Positions 35,421-43,324 of a stretch of 64,000 nucleotides of DNA are shown here, one piece after another. A program made the translations under genes and the position numbers. This DNA comes from a bacterium (GTDB lineage: Bacteria; Electryoneota; RPQS01), in NCBI GenBank assembly GCA_013360195.1, contig JABWCQ010000006.1, forward strand, positions 103,036-167,035, in the 5' to 3' direction. Each line of letters begins with the position of its first letter. The stretch's first letter is position 1. The notes below the pieces were generated by a model. It was not told the DNA's origin. It searched no databases and saw only the letters and a list, made by a program, of their open reading frames with translations.

Positions 35421-35733
35421 CGATTTCCCCCAGTCCTCTGGGGGGACAAAGGGGGGTAAACTCCCAAGTAACTTGACAACATCAAGAGTAATCTCGCCGA
35501 GTCGGGTTAAGGTCCGCCGCAACCCGACCGGAATCTGCTTTCTGACTTCTGATCTTTGACTTCTGACTTCCTCCCCCAAGAAGCCCCCTCACCAACGGCA
35601 AACCCTTGCCCTTGACGAGAGCACTTCACCAAGATTCCGGAGGGAGTTATGAATTCTCCGCGGCGGCACCCGCCGCGGGTGCCCCTTTTCCTCTTTCAAA
35701 TTTCCTTTTTCCAATTTTAGATACCGAGGTCCT
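35421..35733. repeat. Repeat-filled intergenic region
   Basis: No gene is seen. It holds a GGGGGG/CCCCC-rich inverted stretch (35428-35458), a single unit related to the 53-bp array (35496-35540: GCCGAG, stem GTCGGGTT/AACCCGAC, then CCGGAATCTGCTT), short direct repeats of TGACTTC (35541-35571), and copy 2 of the 28-bp palindrome (35649-35676) shortly before the Shine-Dalgarno of the lipoprotein gene at 35734. Confidence 0.75.
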
Positions 35734-36258
35734 ATGAAGAAACTTCTCCCCATCCTTCTCCTGATTGCCGCATTCTCCGTCGGCTGCCTGAACGTGCAGA
35801 ACAAAACCTACACCTTCAAGCTCAATGCTGACGGCACCGGCTCAGGCTCCATCTTCTTCTACAACATTCATTCGAGTGATGAAGAAGAGCGCGATGTCTC
35901 TTTCAAAGACTTCGGCACACTCGTGACCGACTACCTCGAAGGCCAAACGTTTGAAGGTGAAAATCCCGATTGGACCATCACGAAGAAAGATCTCTTCGAG
36001 CAGGACGGCGTTCTCTGCGGCAAAGTCGAGTTCACGTTCAGCAACATGGGCGCCGCGCCGATTCTCCTGCTTCCCGGTGCCATTGACGAAACCCTCGTGG
36101 AACACAACGGCACCGGCGTGGCCCTCGGTGATGCCGAAGTCATCGAATGGACTGCCGACACCAAGGAGATCACCTACAAGACGGAAGTCACTTCAGACGT
36201 TGAAAATGTTCGTAACTTAGTCGAACAATACAACAACTGGAAGAAATCCAAAAAGTGA
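35734..36258 (+). CDS. Small lipoprotein of unknown function
   Basis: 174 residues. Signal sequence KKLLPILLLIAAFSVGC with a lipobox ending at Cys18. The mature part begins with YTFKLNADGTGSGSIFFYNI, a beta-strand pattern (TYxFxLNxDGTGxxxF) seen in DUF-type envelope lipoproteins that carry LppM-like domains, and continues with Asp/Glu-rich strands and a terminal helix VRNLVEQYNNWKKSKK. Function unknown. Transcription probably ends at the shared terminator 36301-36334. Confidence 0.85.
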   Translation: MKKLLPILLLIAAFSVGCLNVQNKTYTFKLNADGTGSGSIFFYNIHSSDEEERDVSFKDFGTLVTDYLEGQTFEGENPDWTITKKDLFEQDGVLCGKVEFTFSNMGAAPILLLPGAIDETLVEHNGTGVALGDAEVIEWTADTKEITYKTEVTSDVENVRNLVEQYNNWKKSKK

Positions 36259-36262
36259 TTCA

Positions 36263-36290
36263 TAGGGGCGCAACATGTTGTGCCCGTTCG
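36263..36290. repeat. Dispersed palindrome (TAGGGGCG type), copy 2
   Basis: TAGGGGCGCAAC-at-GTTGTGCCC followed by GTTC. The flanks TAGGGGCG and CCCGTTC are shared with copy 1 while the inner stem bases differ and still pair (one G-U). Confidence 0.65.
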
Positions 36291-36300
36291 CATGAAGTAA

Positions 36301-36334
36301 AAAGCGGGGCGAACCATTTCGGTTCGCCCCGCTT
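36301..36334. terminator. Bidirectional GC-rich terminator of the recurring family
   Basis: GCGGGGCGAACC-atttc-GGTTCGCCCCGC between convergent genes. On the minus strand it is followed by TTTTTAC, a good U-tract for the FNR-like gene; on the plus strand by TTGCATTTG. Confidence 0.85.
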
Positions 36335-36353
36335 GCATTTGATATCCCTTCGC

Positions 36354-37046
36354 TTACTTCAACGGTTTCGCAAACCGGATAACATTTCTATCCACCGTCA
36401 CAATTCCTCGGTCGGAAAGTTTCTTCAGCATCCGTGAGAAAGTCTCGCTCGATATTCCGATCACTTCCGCAATCTCCGACCGCTGCAGAGGTTTGGTATG
36501 GTTGTTCCCGCCCGTAACGATTTCACCGTTGCCATCCGCAAGCCGCTCCAGCACTCGCATCGTCCGCTTCTGGGCCGTCTCCTGTGAATCGTGCAGCCAC
36601 AACTCCTCAGACTCCCGAAGCTCCGAACACAATAGCTTGACGAAGTGCAAAGCAAGACGCTGATTTGTTTCCAGCGCGGCAAGAAAACTCTCCCGCGGTA
36701 TCGCACAAACCGTGCAATCCTGCAGCGCCTCTGCGGTCGCCGCATACTCCTCATTTGTGATTACAGCCCGGTAGCCAAGCATGTCACCCGCACCCAGCAG
36801 CCGCAGCACCACGGGCTTTTCTCCCAGTCCCATCTTTGAAAGCTTCACCGTTCCCGCGTGAATGTAAAACACATAGATGGACGGATCACCCTCAATAAAC
36901 AGCTTCTGCCTCGCCGCATACTGCCGGTGCACTCGCGGCTGACGGCTTCGTTCTGATTCCGCCAGAAATCCCTGACAAAGCGGCTCGCCTGCAAGCCCCT
37001 TGCATATCCGGCACCTCTCATCAAACTGCATTGTATTCTTTTCCAT
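36354..37046 (-). CDS. Crp/Fnr-family transcriptional regulator, possibly an Fe-S (FNR-like) sensor
   Basis: About 230 residues from the ATG at 37046. The N terminus has RCRICKGLAGEPLCQGF, a C-x2-C-x8-C cluster, and the cyclic-nucleotide-binding fold contains DCTVCAIP; this arrangement (three N-terminal Cys plus one central) resembles FNR-type [4Fe-4S] oxygen sensors. The beta-roll is seen in RQKLFIEGDPSIYVFYIHAGTVKLSK and LLGAGDMLGYRAVI, and the C-terminal HTH in LQRSEIAEVIGISSETFSRMLKKLSDRGIV, where SSETFSR is the recognition helix (E, S and R as in FNR-type proteins). It has its own promoter. Upstream in-frame ATGs at 37076 and 37082 are alternatives. Iron-sulfur binding is inference. Confidence 0.88.
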   Translation of the reverse strand: MEKNTMQFDERCRICKGLAGEPLCQGFLAESERSRQPRVHRQYAARQKLFIEGDPSIYVFYIHAGTVKLSKMGLGEKPVVLRLLGAGDMLGYRAVITNEEYAATAEALQDCTVCAIPRESFLAALETNQRLALHFVKLLCSELRESEELWLHDSQETAQKRTMRVLERLADGNGEIVTGGNNHTKPLQRSEIAEVIGISSETFSRMLKKLSDRGIVTVDRNVIRFAKPLK

Positions 37047-37092
37047 TGTCTCCAATCCTGCACATTGGATAGCCATCTTCAATTACACTATC

Positions 37093-37120
37093 AATATAGC
37101 ACTCCTGATTCGACCTGCAA
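37093..37120 (-). promoter_or_regulatory. Sigma-70 promoter for the Crp/Fnr gene
   Basis: Minus strand: TTGCAG (37120-37115), 16-bp spacer, TATATT (37098-37093), about 45 bases before the preferred ATG. Confidence 0.6.
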
Positions 37121-37284
37121 GTTCGGTGCAGCCCGCACTTTCGTTGACCCGGACAAGCACTTGTGACTCAAATTCAAAAACGATACTTTGTATTTGATTC
37201 CGCCTGAAATCAGCCGAGCCCCCTCACTTGTAGTGGCCACACTGTTCCTGAGAGTGCTTGACAATTCAGATTCTGGAGGGAATC

Positions 37285-38313
37285 ATGACTGCCCGCTTTC
37301 TGCTTGCCCCGCTTTTCCTCGTCTTGACCTGTTTCATCGGCTGCGAAGATCCGCAGACCTGTGATTGCGGCGACCCCGCTCCGTTTCCCGGCTCCATTCA
37401 AATTATTACCGGAGTGCCGAATGATACACTTTTCATCGGCCCGGAATTGCTGCCTTCAACTCCCGTCATCATCATCTTATCGAGTAACAATGGAACGGCC
37501 ATGTCCGGTGTAGCCGTGGACATCTCACTCCACGACCCGACTTTAGGTGTTTTGGAATTTTCCGACTCGCTGCTTCTGAACACGACTGACTTCCTCGGGC
37601 GTGTCTATCTCATTTTCCGGTCCTTCGGTGAAGTCGGCGACCAGTTCATTTTTGCCTCGGTCGGCAATATCTCCGCGACTCGATTCCTTTCCATCCGGCA
37701 GGCTCCGCCTCAAGGTACCGCTCTCAGTCTCACTGCTGTTCCTCAGCAGCTTGAGGCATACGCCGATGAAACCGTTTACAGCTCGATAACCGTCCGGCTT
37801 GTCGATAATGCCAATCGCGGCATCCCGAATCAATCCATAAACATCTCCGTAAATGCCGGTGTGCTTCCTGCGATTCCGCTAACCGACTCAACCGGACTGA
37901 TTCAATTCAACTGGTCATTCCATGACCATTTCGGCTCCTTCTGGCTCGTCGCCAATTCCGGAGTTCTCCGCGATTCCGTCAACGTGGAAGTGTTTCCCTA
38001 TCTCGAACCGCCTTTACTGCATGTCTATCTTGAACCCGCGGTTCTCTGGGCGGACAGCAATGAAAGCTGCATGACCAGAGTTACTCTCATCGCGCGCGAC
38101 GGTTTCGGTCAACCCATCCTCGGAACTCTTCCCGTACTCTCCTTTTCCGGCGGCGTTCTCACCGAACCCTTACCCACAGACATGCACGGCGAAACCTCCC
38201 TCAACTGGGACTTCTTCAATGAATTCGGCACATTCATGCTTGCTGCCGAAATCGAGCATCACGGCATCACGGCCACGGATTCCGCGCAAGTGACCGTCGA
38301 ATATCTCCCCTGA
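37285..38313 (+). CDS. Lipoprotein with invasin/Big_1-like Ig domains
   Basis: 342 residues from the ATG at 37285 (GGAGGG upstream). Lipobox in LVLTCFIGCEDPQ. Three repeated bacterial Ig-like (Big_1/invasin-type) domains follow; their signature is a PVxISxNxG..LxDSTGxxQFNWSF or ..LPTDMHGETSLNWDF loop, with each domain ending in a strand carrying the D..SV.V or DSAQVTV tail. Such domains form rigid surface stalks. No enzymatic region is visible. It shares a terminator with the convergent lamin-tail gene. Confidence 0.85.
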   Translation: MTARFLLAPLFLVLTCFIGCEDPQTCDCGDPAPFPGSIQIITGVPNDTLFIGPELLPSTPVIIILSSNNGTAMSGVAVDISLHDPTLGVLEFSDSLLLNTTDFLGRVYLIFRSFGEVGDQFIFASVGNISATRFLSIRQAPPQGTALSLTAVPQQLEAYADETVYSSITVRLVDNANRGIPNQSINISVNAGVLPAIPLTDSTGLIQFNWSFHDHFGSFWLVANSGVLRDSVNVEVFPYLEPPLLHVYLEPAVLWADSNESCMTRVTLIARDGFGQPILGTLPVLSFSGGVLTEPLPTDMHGETSLNWDFFNEFGTFMLAAEIEHHGITATDSAQVTVEYLP

Positions 38314-38342
38314 CTTCCCGAGGAAAATGCCCGCAACAAAAA

Positions 38343-38372
38343 ACGGGGCGAACCACTTCGGTTCGCCCCGCT
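38343..38372. terminator. Bidirectional GC-rich terminator of the recurring family
   Basis: ACGGGGCGAACC-acttc-GGTTCGCCCCGCT between convergent genes. The minus-strand transcript continues TTTTTTGTTG, a strong U-tract for the lamin-tail-domain gene. Confidence 0.88.
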
Positions 38373-38391
38373 CATTTAACAGCTTCGCTGA

Positions 38392-40677
38392 TTACTTCAG
38401 CAGCACCATTTTCATCGTCGAAGTGAACTCGCCTGCGGTCAAGCGGTAGAGATACACTCCGCTCGTCAGATTCGCGCCGTCGAAATTCACGGTGTGCGAA
38501 CCGGCAGTCAAGTTGCCGTTCACCAGCGTGGCGACTTCCTGTCCGGCGACGTTGTAAATGGTCAGGTTCACAAGCGAATTCTCAACCAGGTCAAAGCGAA
38601 TCGAAGTTTCCGGATTGAACGGATTCGGATAGTTCTGATGCAATGCAAATTCCGTCACAATCGAATTTCCGCTGCGCGGAGTCGCCGACTGCGTGGCCAG
38701 CACATTGCGCTCGCCGTTCAAACCAACGACCGACAGCTCATAGGTATAATCAACATCGTTGACAACGGTTTCGTCCGTGTAGCTGTAGGTCGCTCCGGTT
38801 TCGCTGTTCCGGGCATTCACATTGGCAATCAGCATGCCGTCACGGCGAATTTCAAACTTCTCAAGCTCTGACTCCGAAATCGTGTTCCAGTTTAGCAGCA
38901 CTTCACCGTTTCCGGCCACTGCGCTGAAATTGCCGAACTCAACCGGCAGCGGGCCGTCCACCGAACCCGAATTTCCGCCTGCCGTCCAATTCACAATGTC
39001 ATCGCACCACGGATGATACAGAACAAAACCTGTCACCGTGCCGTAATTGAGCGGTTGAGCCGCGACGAAAATTATCGAATCACCGTCATTGCCGTCTCCA
39101 CCCGGAAGCACCGACCAGAAAGTCGTCGCTTCGCCCGTCACAGAACCAACCGTGCCCGCACAGAAATTGGTGAAGACAACTTCGTCAATACAGCCGCTGA
39201 CATGAGTCAGAGTGTATTCCCACCACGGCGGACCAAACGTGGAAACAGAAATCGTTCCCGCTGCCGGATCCGGGCAGCAGAAACCTTGATCATATGGAGT
39301 GCAATGACGATACTGGCCAACAAGTGCGAAAGAAACTTGAGTCTCCGTCCATGCTGCCGGGTCGCCCGTCCAGCCTTCATCCGGATTGCACTTCTCAATG
39401 GAGTTGCCCGCATTGCCGAACGCAAGGTCGGGATAGAAAACCGTCAACGAACCATCCACCAACTGACCGCCTGTGGCCGCGGTGAACAGAGCGAGGTTGT
39501 CGCCGCTGTTGCCGAGAGTCCAGGAGCCAATCACCGGTGCGCAAATGATTTCTCCAGTGATAACGGGCAAATCGACCCGGCTGAGAATCGCGCGCGCACC
39601 GGCGGCAAGGAATGTTCCCGCCGGAACTTGAATGACACCTTCACCGCCATTGCCGGGATAAACATCGTCATCGGAAAGCACCCAGCCCGAAATATCGAGC
39701 GTTGTGCTGGTCTGATTCAGAATTTCCACCCATTCAGCATCGGTTGAAGCGGTGTCATCATACATGACTTCAGTGATGACGACATCACCGGGATTCACGG
39801 TCACGTTCACCGTGAATTGGCAGATTCCGTCCACCGTCAGATTGCCCCACAAATCCGCGACATCATTCACCGTCACGGTGTAATTGTTGTTCGGCATCGG
39901 AGCAACAGTCAGATGAACCAAGGCGTGATTTGTTCCGTCACGAAGAGCAGAGAGCGGCGCGCCGATTCCCGGAGTAATATCGTAATTGGCTTCGGTTTCA
40001 GCGGAGGTGATTTCCACCGACTCGCTGAACAGCACGTCAATCGTGGTGTTGGTCACGGACACACAGGAAACTACCGTAGGCGGAATCGCGTCGGCGCACG
40101 CGCTGTTGGCGAAACCGGGAGTGCACTTGCGGTAGCGGCCGGTGGCGGAATAGATGTTTGTGGATTCGTGCCAAGCGGCGGCATCGCCGGTCCACATGGC
40201 ATTGGGATCACACTTTTCAATCGAGTTGCCGAGATTGGTTCCGGCAAGATCGGGGAATTGGACTGTCAAAGAACCGTCAATCAAAGTTCCATTCGTAGCT
40301 GCGGAATAAAGAGCGAGATTGTCGCCGCTATTGCCAAGAGTCCACGTATTGGAAATTTGAACGCAGACGACGGCACCGGGAATTCCGGTGTTATCGCGGG
40401 CGAGAACCATGTAATCTCCCGCGCCGATCGTCGTGCCGACGGGAATCATGATGGCGCCTTCGCCGCCGTCGGCGGGATAGACGCTGTCATCGAGGAGCAC
40501 CCAATCCGTGAGATTGATTGGTGCGCCGGTCGTATTGTGAATTTCAACCCATTCGAAGTCGGTCGAGGCCGTATCATCGTACATCACTTCGGTGATGACG
40601 ACGGAGCCGGGGACTTGTGCGAACGAGAGCGATGCGGTCAAACACAGGGCCGCCAAAATCATCCAGAAACGGGACAT
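38392..40677 (-). CDS. Secreted protein with two lamin-tail domains and type IX sorting domain
   Basis: 761 residues from the ATG at 40677 (GGAGG upstream; signal peptide MSRFWMILAALCLTASLSFA). Two lamin-tail domains are recognised by VVITEVMYDDTASTDFEWVEIHN at the N terminus and a near copy (VVITEVMYDDTASTDAEWVEILN) about 290 residues later, each followed by a ..GNSGDNLALY(S/T)A.. block and an SIEKCxP..W..DAAAW segment. Between them lies an SbsA-type Ig domain (VLFSESVEITSAE..). A fibronectin-III-like module (LPVEFGNFSAVAGNGEVLLNW) precedes the sorting domain HQNYPNPFNPETSIRF ending KMVLLK. Probably a surface protein, with a role in nuclease-like or matrix binding unproven. Confidence 0.9.
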   Translation of the reverse strand: MSRFWMILAALCLTASLSFAQVPGSVVITEVMYDDTASTDFEWVEIHNTTGAPINLTDWVLLDDSVYPADGGEGAIMIPVGTTIGAGDYMVLARDNTGIPGAVVCVQISNTWTLGNSGDNLALYSAATNGTLIDGSLTVQFPDLAGTNLGNSIEKCDPNAMWTGDAAAWHESTNIYSATGRYRKCTPGFANSACADAIPPTVVSCVSVTNTTIDVLFSESVEITSAETEANYDITPGIGAPLSALRDGTNHALVHLTVAPMPNNNYTVTVNDVADLWGNLTVDGICQFTVNVTVNPGDVVITEVMYDDTASTDAEWVEILNQTSTTLDISGWVLSDDDVYPGNGGEGVIQVPAGTFLAAGARAILSRVDLPVITGEIICAPVIGSWTLGNSGDNLALFTAATGGQLVDGSLTVFYPDLAFGNAGNSIEKCNPDEGWTGDPAAWTETQVSFALVGQYRHCTPYDQGFCCPDPAAGTISVSTFGPPWWEYTLTHVSGCIDEVVFTNFCAGTVGSVTGEATTFWSVLPGGDGNDGDSIIFVAAQPLNYGTVTGFVLYHPWCDDIVNWTAGGNSGSVDGPLPVEFGNFSAVAGNGEVLLNWNTISESELEKFEIRRDGMLIANVNARNSETGATYSYTDETVVNDVDYTYELSVVGLNGERNVLATQSATPRSGNSIVTEFALHQNYPNPFNPETSIRFDLVENSLVNLTIYNVAGQEVATLVNGNLTAGSHTVNFDGANLTSGVYLYRLTAGEFTSTMKMVLLK

Positions 40678-40720
40678 GTTACCTCCGGTTGTCAGGGATA
40701 AAACCATAGCAAGTCGGTTA

Positions 40721-40749
40721 AATATAGTTAAACCGTTGCTGAGTGACAA
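40721..40749 (-). promoter_or_regulatory. Sigma-70 promoter for the lamin-tail-domain gene
   Basis: Minus strand: TTGTCA (40749-40744), 17-bp spacer, TATATT (40726-40721). An inverted repeat TTGACC-cgtta-GGTCAA at 40773-40789 lies just upstream of the -35 and could be an activator site. Confidence 0.7.
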
Positions 40750-41323
40750 CCGTTGTGAGAACATCATCATAATTGACCCGTTAGGTCAACTAATTGAATT
40801 CTCGAAAGTTTTCGGAATGAGCCTACAACTAACTCACATTGTGAGCGATTGTAAGAGGCTGGCAGCTGGTGCAGAGCGAATTGTTTTGTTCGGGATGCAG
40901 GAAGTTTCCCCCGATAGTCCGGCAAAACAATAAACCGGTGGCTGTACGCGCAGTGGATCATGTTCACCCGTTCGGGGTTACTTGATATAGGCGAAGAGGC
41001 CAGTTGGTTGCGGAGAAACACTCCTCCCCAGCTCATTGATGGGCCGGCCACGGTTCGCGATGTCCGTCGGGTTCCGAGGGAAGGGGCTTGTGTTTAGCTG
41101 TGCATAATATAAGATATATTCTTTCATCTGTCAAGTCATTGTGTCTCAAAAACGCAATTGTTGTAAACATATGTGCAATTATAAGATACGAGAAAGTGGC
41201 ATTGGACTTAGGAAGTGGTAAGGAAATCTGAAGAGGCATGGTACGGAATAGGAAGGGGGAAGTCCGAAGCGATTGGAAAACACAATTGGCGTAAGCATAT
41301 TAATAATTTATAATTAATGACAT
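40750..41323. other. Noncoding region with hairpins at a strand-composition switch
   Basis: No credible gene. It contains the inverted repeat at 40773-40789, a long imperfect hairpin at 40820-40860 (AGCCT, ACAA and CTCAC arms with matching complements), a 9-bp inverted repeat ATTGTTTTG/CAAAACAAT (40880-40888 with 40923-40931) enclosing about 34 bases, a GC-rich block to 41098, then TGTGCATAA at 41100-41108, which fits the DnaA-box consensus on the minus strand (TTATGCACA), followed by AT-rich DNA to the MarR promoter. GC skew changes sign around here. It may be an origin region, an unrecognised structured RNA, or simply a long spacer. Confidence 0.4.
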
Positions 41324-41352
41324 TTGCATTTGACGATTCGAATTCTTATAAT
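41324..41352 (+). promoter_or_regulatory. Promoter of the marR-MFS operon
   Basis: TTGCAT (41324-41329), 17-bp spacer, consensus TATAAT (41347-41352). Start of transcription is expected at about 41359, inside the palindrome 41355-41370. Confidence 0.6.
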
Positions 41353-41354
41353 AT

Positions 41355-41370
41355 ATGCGTGCGCACGCAT
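41355..41370. promoter_or_regulatory. Perfect 16-bp palindromic operator, probable MarR site
   Basis: ATGCGTGCGCACGCAT is exactly self-complementary and covers the expected +1 of the marR-MFS promoter, the usual place for autorepression by a MarR dimer. Confidence 0.7.
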
Positions 41371-41400
41371 TTAATTTAGACAGCAAATCATTCACTTGAT

Positions 41401-41844
41401 ATGAAAACGCAATCGGACGTGAACAGCTTTTCTCAACTCTTCGAGCTTATCAGCGAATTGGCCCGGCGAAAATACCAGGACGGCGAACGCTTGTTCTCCA
41501 CCATCGGACTGAATCATACTGAGGCGCGATTGCTTAACGCGCTGTATGAAGAGGAAGGAGTCTGCGAGCAGGAGCGGCTCTCATCTTACCTTCATGTTGA
41601 CAGAAGCAATGCAGGCAGAGGGTTGAAACGGCTCGAGCTGGAAGGCTACATTGAACGGCAGCGAGGCGGGTCTGACAAACGCAGGAACGGTGTAAAAATG
41701 ACAGAGAAGGGAGAGAAGAAGGCCGGTGAGATTCACGCTCTGCGGGAGAAGATGACGGAGAGTTTCTTTGGCAGCCTCACGATAGAAGAAGCAACACAAG
41801 CGGTGACCCTGCTGAGAAAGGCGCTTGAAAACAAACCGAAGTAA
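41401..41844 (+). CDS. MarR-family transcriptional regulator
   Basis: 147 residues with the winged helix of MarR repressors: LNHTEARLLNALYEEEGVCEQERLSSYLHVDRSNAGRGLKRLELEGYIERQ (helix-turn-helix; DRSNAGRGLKRLE is the recognition helix) and the wing GGSDKRRNGVKMTEKG. The final helices give the dimer interface. It most likely represses its own operon through the palindrome at 41355-41370 and is relieved by a small effector exported by the overlapping MFS gene. No Shine-Dalgarno is obvious, and the leader is about 40 bases. Confidence 0.92.
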   Translation: MKTQSDVNSFSQLFELISELARRKYQDGERLFSTIGLNHTEARLLNALYEEEGVCEQERLSSYLHVDRSNAGRGLKRLELEGYIERQRGGSDKRRNGVKMTEKGEKKAGEIHALREKMTESFFGSLTIEEATQAVTLLRKALENKPK

Positions 41845-43324
41845 CATCGGCATAAATGCGAGCAGCGCGCGCGGAAGTGTCAACGGAGACTTGCAGGTTG
41901 ATGGGACACAAACCAACCGACGGGCACTCGCGAGCCTGTCCCTTTCAATGCTGCTTTCCTCACTTGGTACCAGCGTGGCCAATGTTGCCTTGCCTACCCT
42001 TGCCGAATCGTTCGGTGCGACGTTTCAGGGAATCCAATGGGTTGTTCTGGCCTATCTCCTCGCGATTACGGTTCTCATCGTCAGTGTTGGGCGGTTGGGA
42101 GATATGTTCGGTCACAGACGATTACTTCTGGCCGGACTGTGCCTCTACGCGGTGGCCTCAGTGCTATGCAGTGCCGCGACTTCGCTATGGATCTTAATAG
42201 CAGCTCGAGGATTGCAGGGACTTGGTGCTGCCATCATGATGGCAGTCTCGCTTGCACTTGCAGGAGGAAGTATCGCGAAAGAGAAAACCGGAAGTGCGAT
42301 AGGCTTGCTCGGCACGATGTCCGCGCTTGGCACCGCACTTGGCCCAACTTTGGGAGGAGTCTTGATCAGCGGACTCGGATGGCGGGCGATATTTCATGTC
42401 ACCGCAGCCGGAGCAACTTTAGCCTTGTTTCTCACCTATCGCAATCTGCCCGCAGACAGCAGAAGAGAATCCAAATCGCGCATGCGAGTTGATGTTTTGG
42501 GAAGCTCACTGCTTGCGTTCACTCTTGCCGCTTATGCGCTGGCGATGACAATCGGCACGGGCAAGGACATCGTGTTCGGCTTGGCGCTTGTGATTTGCAC
42601 GGTATTGGGAGCCGGTCTCTTCCTGCTCGCAGAGAAGAGGGCAGAAAAGCCGCTCATCAACCTATCCCTTCTCCGAGGCTCTCAGTTAAGCGCAGCACTC
42701 GCGACCAGCGCGCTGGTGTCTACGGTATTAATGGCCACGCTCGTGGTTGGACCCTTTTACCTTTCGCTGGCGCTCGGACTTCAGGCGGGGCAAGTCGGTT
42801 TGGCCATGACAGTCGGGCCCATCGTTGTTTCGCTATGCAGTGTGCCGGCCGGACGGCTTGTTGACCAAGCCGGTACACATTTGCTGACGGTTACCGGGCT
42901 TGCAGGAATCGCGGCGGGCTGCTTGATTTTGTCTCTGCTTCCGATGACGTTCGGGGTAAGCGGATTTATCGGCGGCATCATCGTCGTTACTCTTGGATAC
43001 GCGCTGTTTCAGACGGCGAACACGACCGCTGTGATGAAGGACGCGGCGGAAGATGTGCGGGGAGTTACGTCCGGAATGCTCAACTTGTCGCGCAATCTCG
43101 GTCTTATCACGGGAGCTTCGATGATAGGTGCTGTCTTCGCGCTGGCCTCGGGAATACAGGACTCGATCGCAACAGCACCTGACGCGGTTGCACGCGGCAT
43201 GCGGGTCACGTTTGCGGTCGCGGGAGCATTGATGCCAATCGCGATTTTTATCGTTTACGCGCACAGGTGGCGGCGAGGCGAGGGAAGCATGAACCGCGAG
43301 TTAGCGGCGCCACTTAAGAATTGA
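41825..43324 (+). CDS. DHA2-type MFS multidrug efflux transporter
   Basis: About 499 residues, 14 predicted membrane segments. Signatures are SMLLSSLGTSVANVALPTLAESFG (TM1 motif D1), VVLAYLLAITVLIVSVGRLGDMFGHRRLLLAG (motif A between TM2 and TM3), ARGLQGLGAAIMMA (motif B) and GTALGPTLGGVLIS (antiporter motif C). It exports drugs or metabolites using the proton gradient. The coding frame overlaps marR by 20 bp and has no ATG before TM1; a TTG at 41825 is the likeliest start and a TTG at 41891 an alternative. The 3' end overlaps the convergent flavoprotein gene by 24 bp. Confidence 0.9.
   Translation: MKTNRSNIGINASSARGSVNGDLQVDGTQTNRRALASLSLSMLLSSLGTSVANVALPTLAESFGATFQGIQWVVLAYLLAITVLIVSVGRLGDMFGHRRLLLAGLCLYAVASVLCSAATSLWILIAARGLQGLGAAIMMAVSLALAGGSIAKEKTGSAIGLLGTMSALGTALGPTLGGVLISGLGWRAIFHVTAAGATLALFLTYRNLPADSRRESKSRMRVDVLGSSLLAFTLAAYALAMTIGTGKDIVFGLALVICTVLGAGLFLLAEKRAEKPLINLSLLRGSQLSAALATSALVSTVLMATLVVGPFYLSLALGLQAGQVGLAMTVGPIVVSLCSVPAGRLVDQAGTHLLTVTGLAGIAAGCLILSLLPMTFGVSGFIGGIIVVTLGYALFQTANTTAVMKDAAEDVRGVTSGMLNLSRNLGLITGASMIGAVFALASGIQDSIATAPDAVARGMRVTFAVAGALMPIAIFIVYAHRWRRGEGSMNRELAAPLKN

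Noticed and set aside
37258..37284. TTGACA directly before the Ig-domain lipoprotein as a -35 box
   Set aside because: It is only about 25 bases from the ATG and overlaps the ribosome binding site region, leaving no room for a -10 and a leader.
39817..40701. 294-codon plus-strand open frame opposite the lamin-tail gene
   Set aside because: The minus strand encodes two lamin-tail domains and a sorting domain, so this frame is a shadow.
40767..41051. 94-codon minus-strand frame in the noncoding region
   Set aside because: No Shine-Dalgarno, no family resemblance, passes through hairpin structures and is upstream of the lamin-tail gene promoter.
40860..41100. RNase P RNA, tmRNA or SRP RNA in the GC-rich block
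   Set aside because: I looked for the conserved core motifs of these RNAs on both strands and did not find them.
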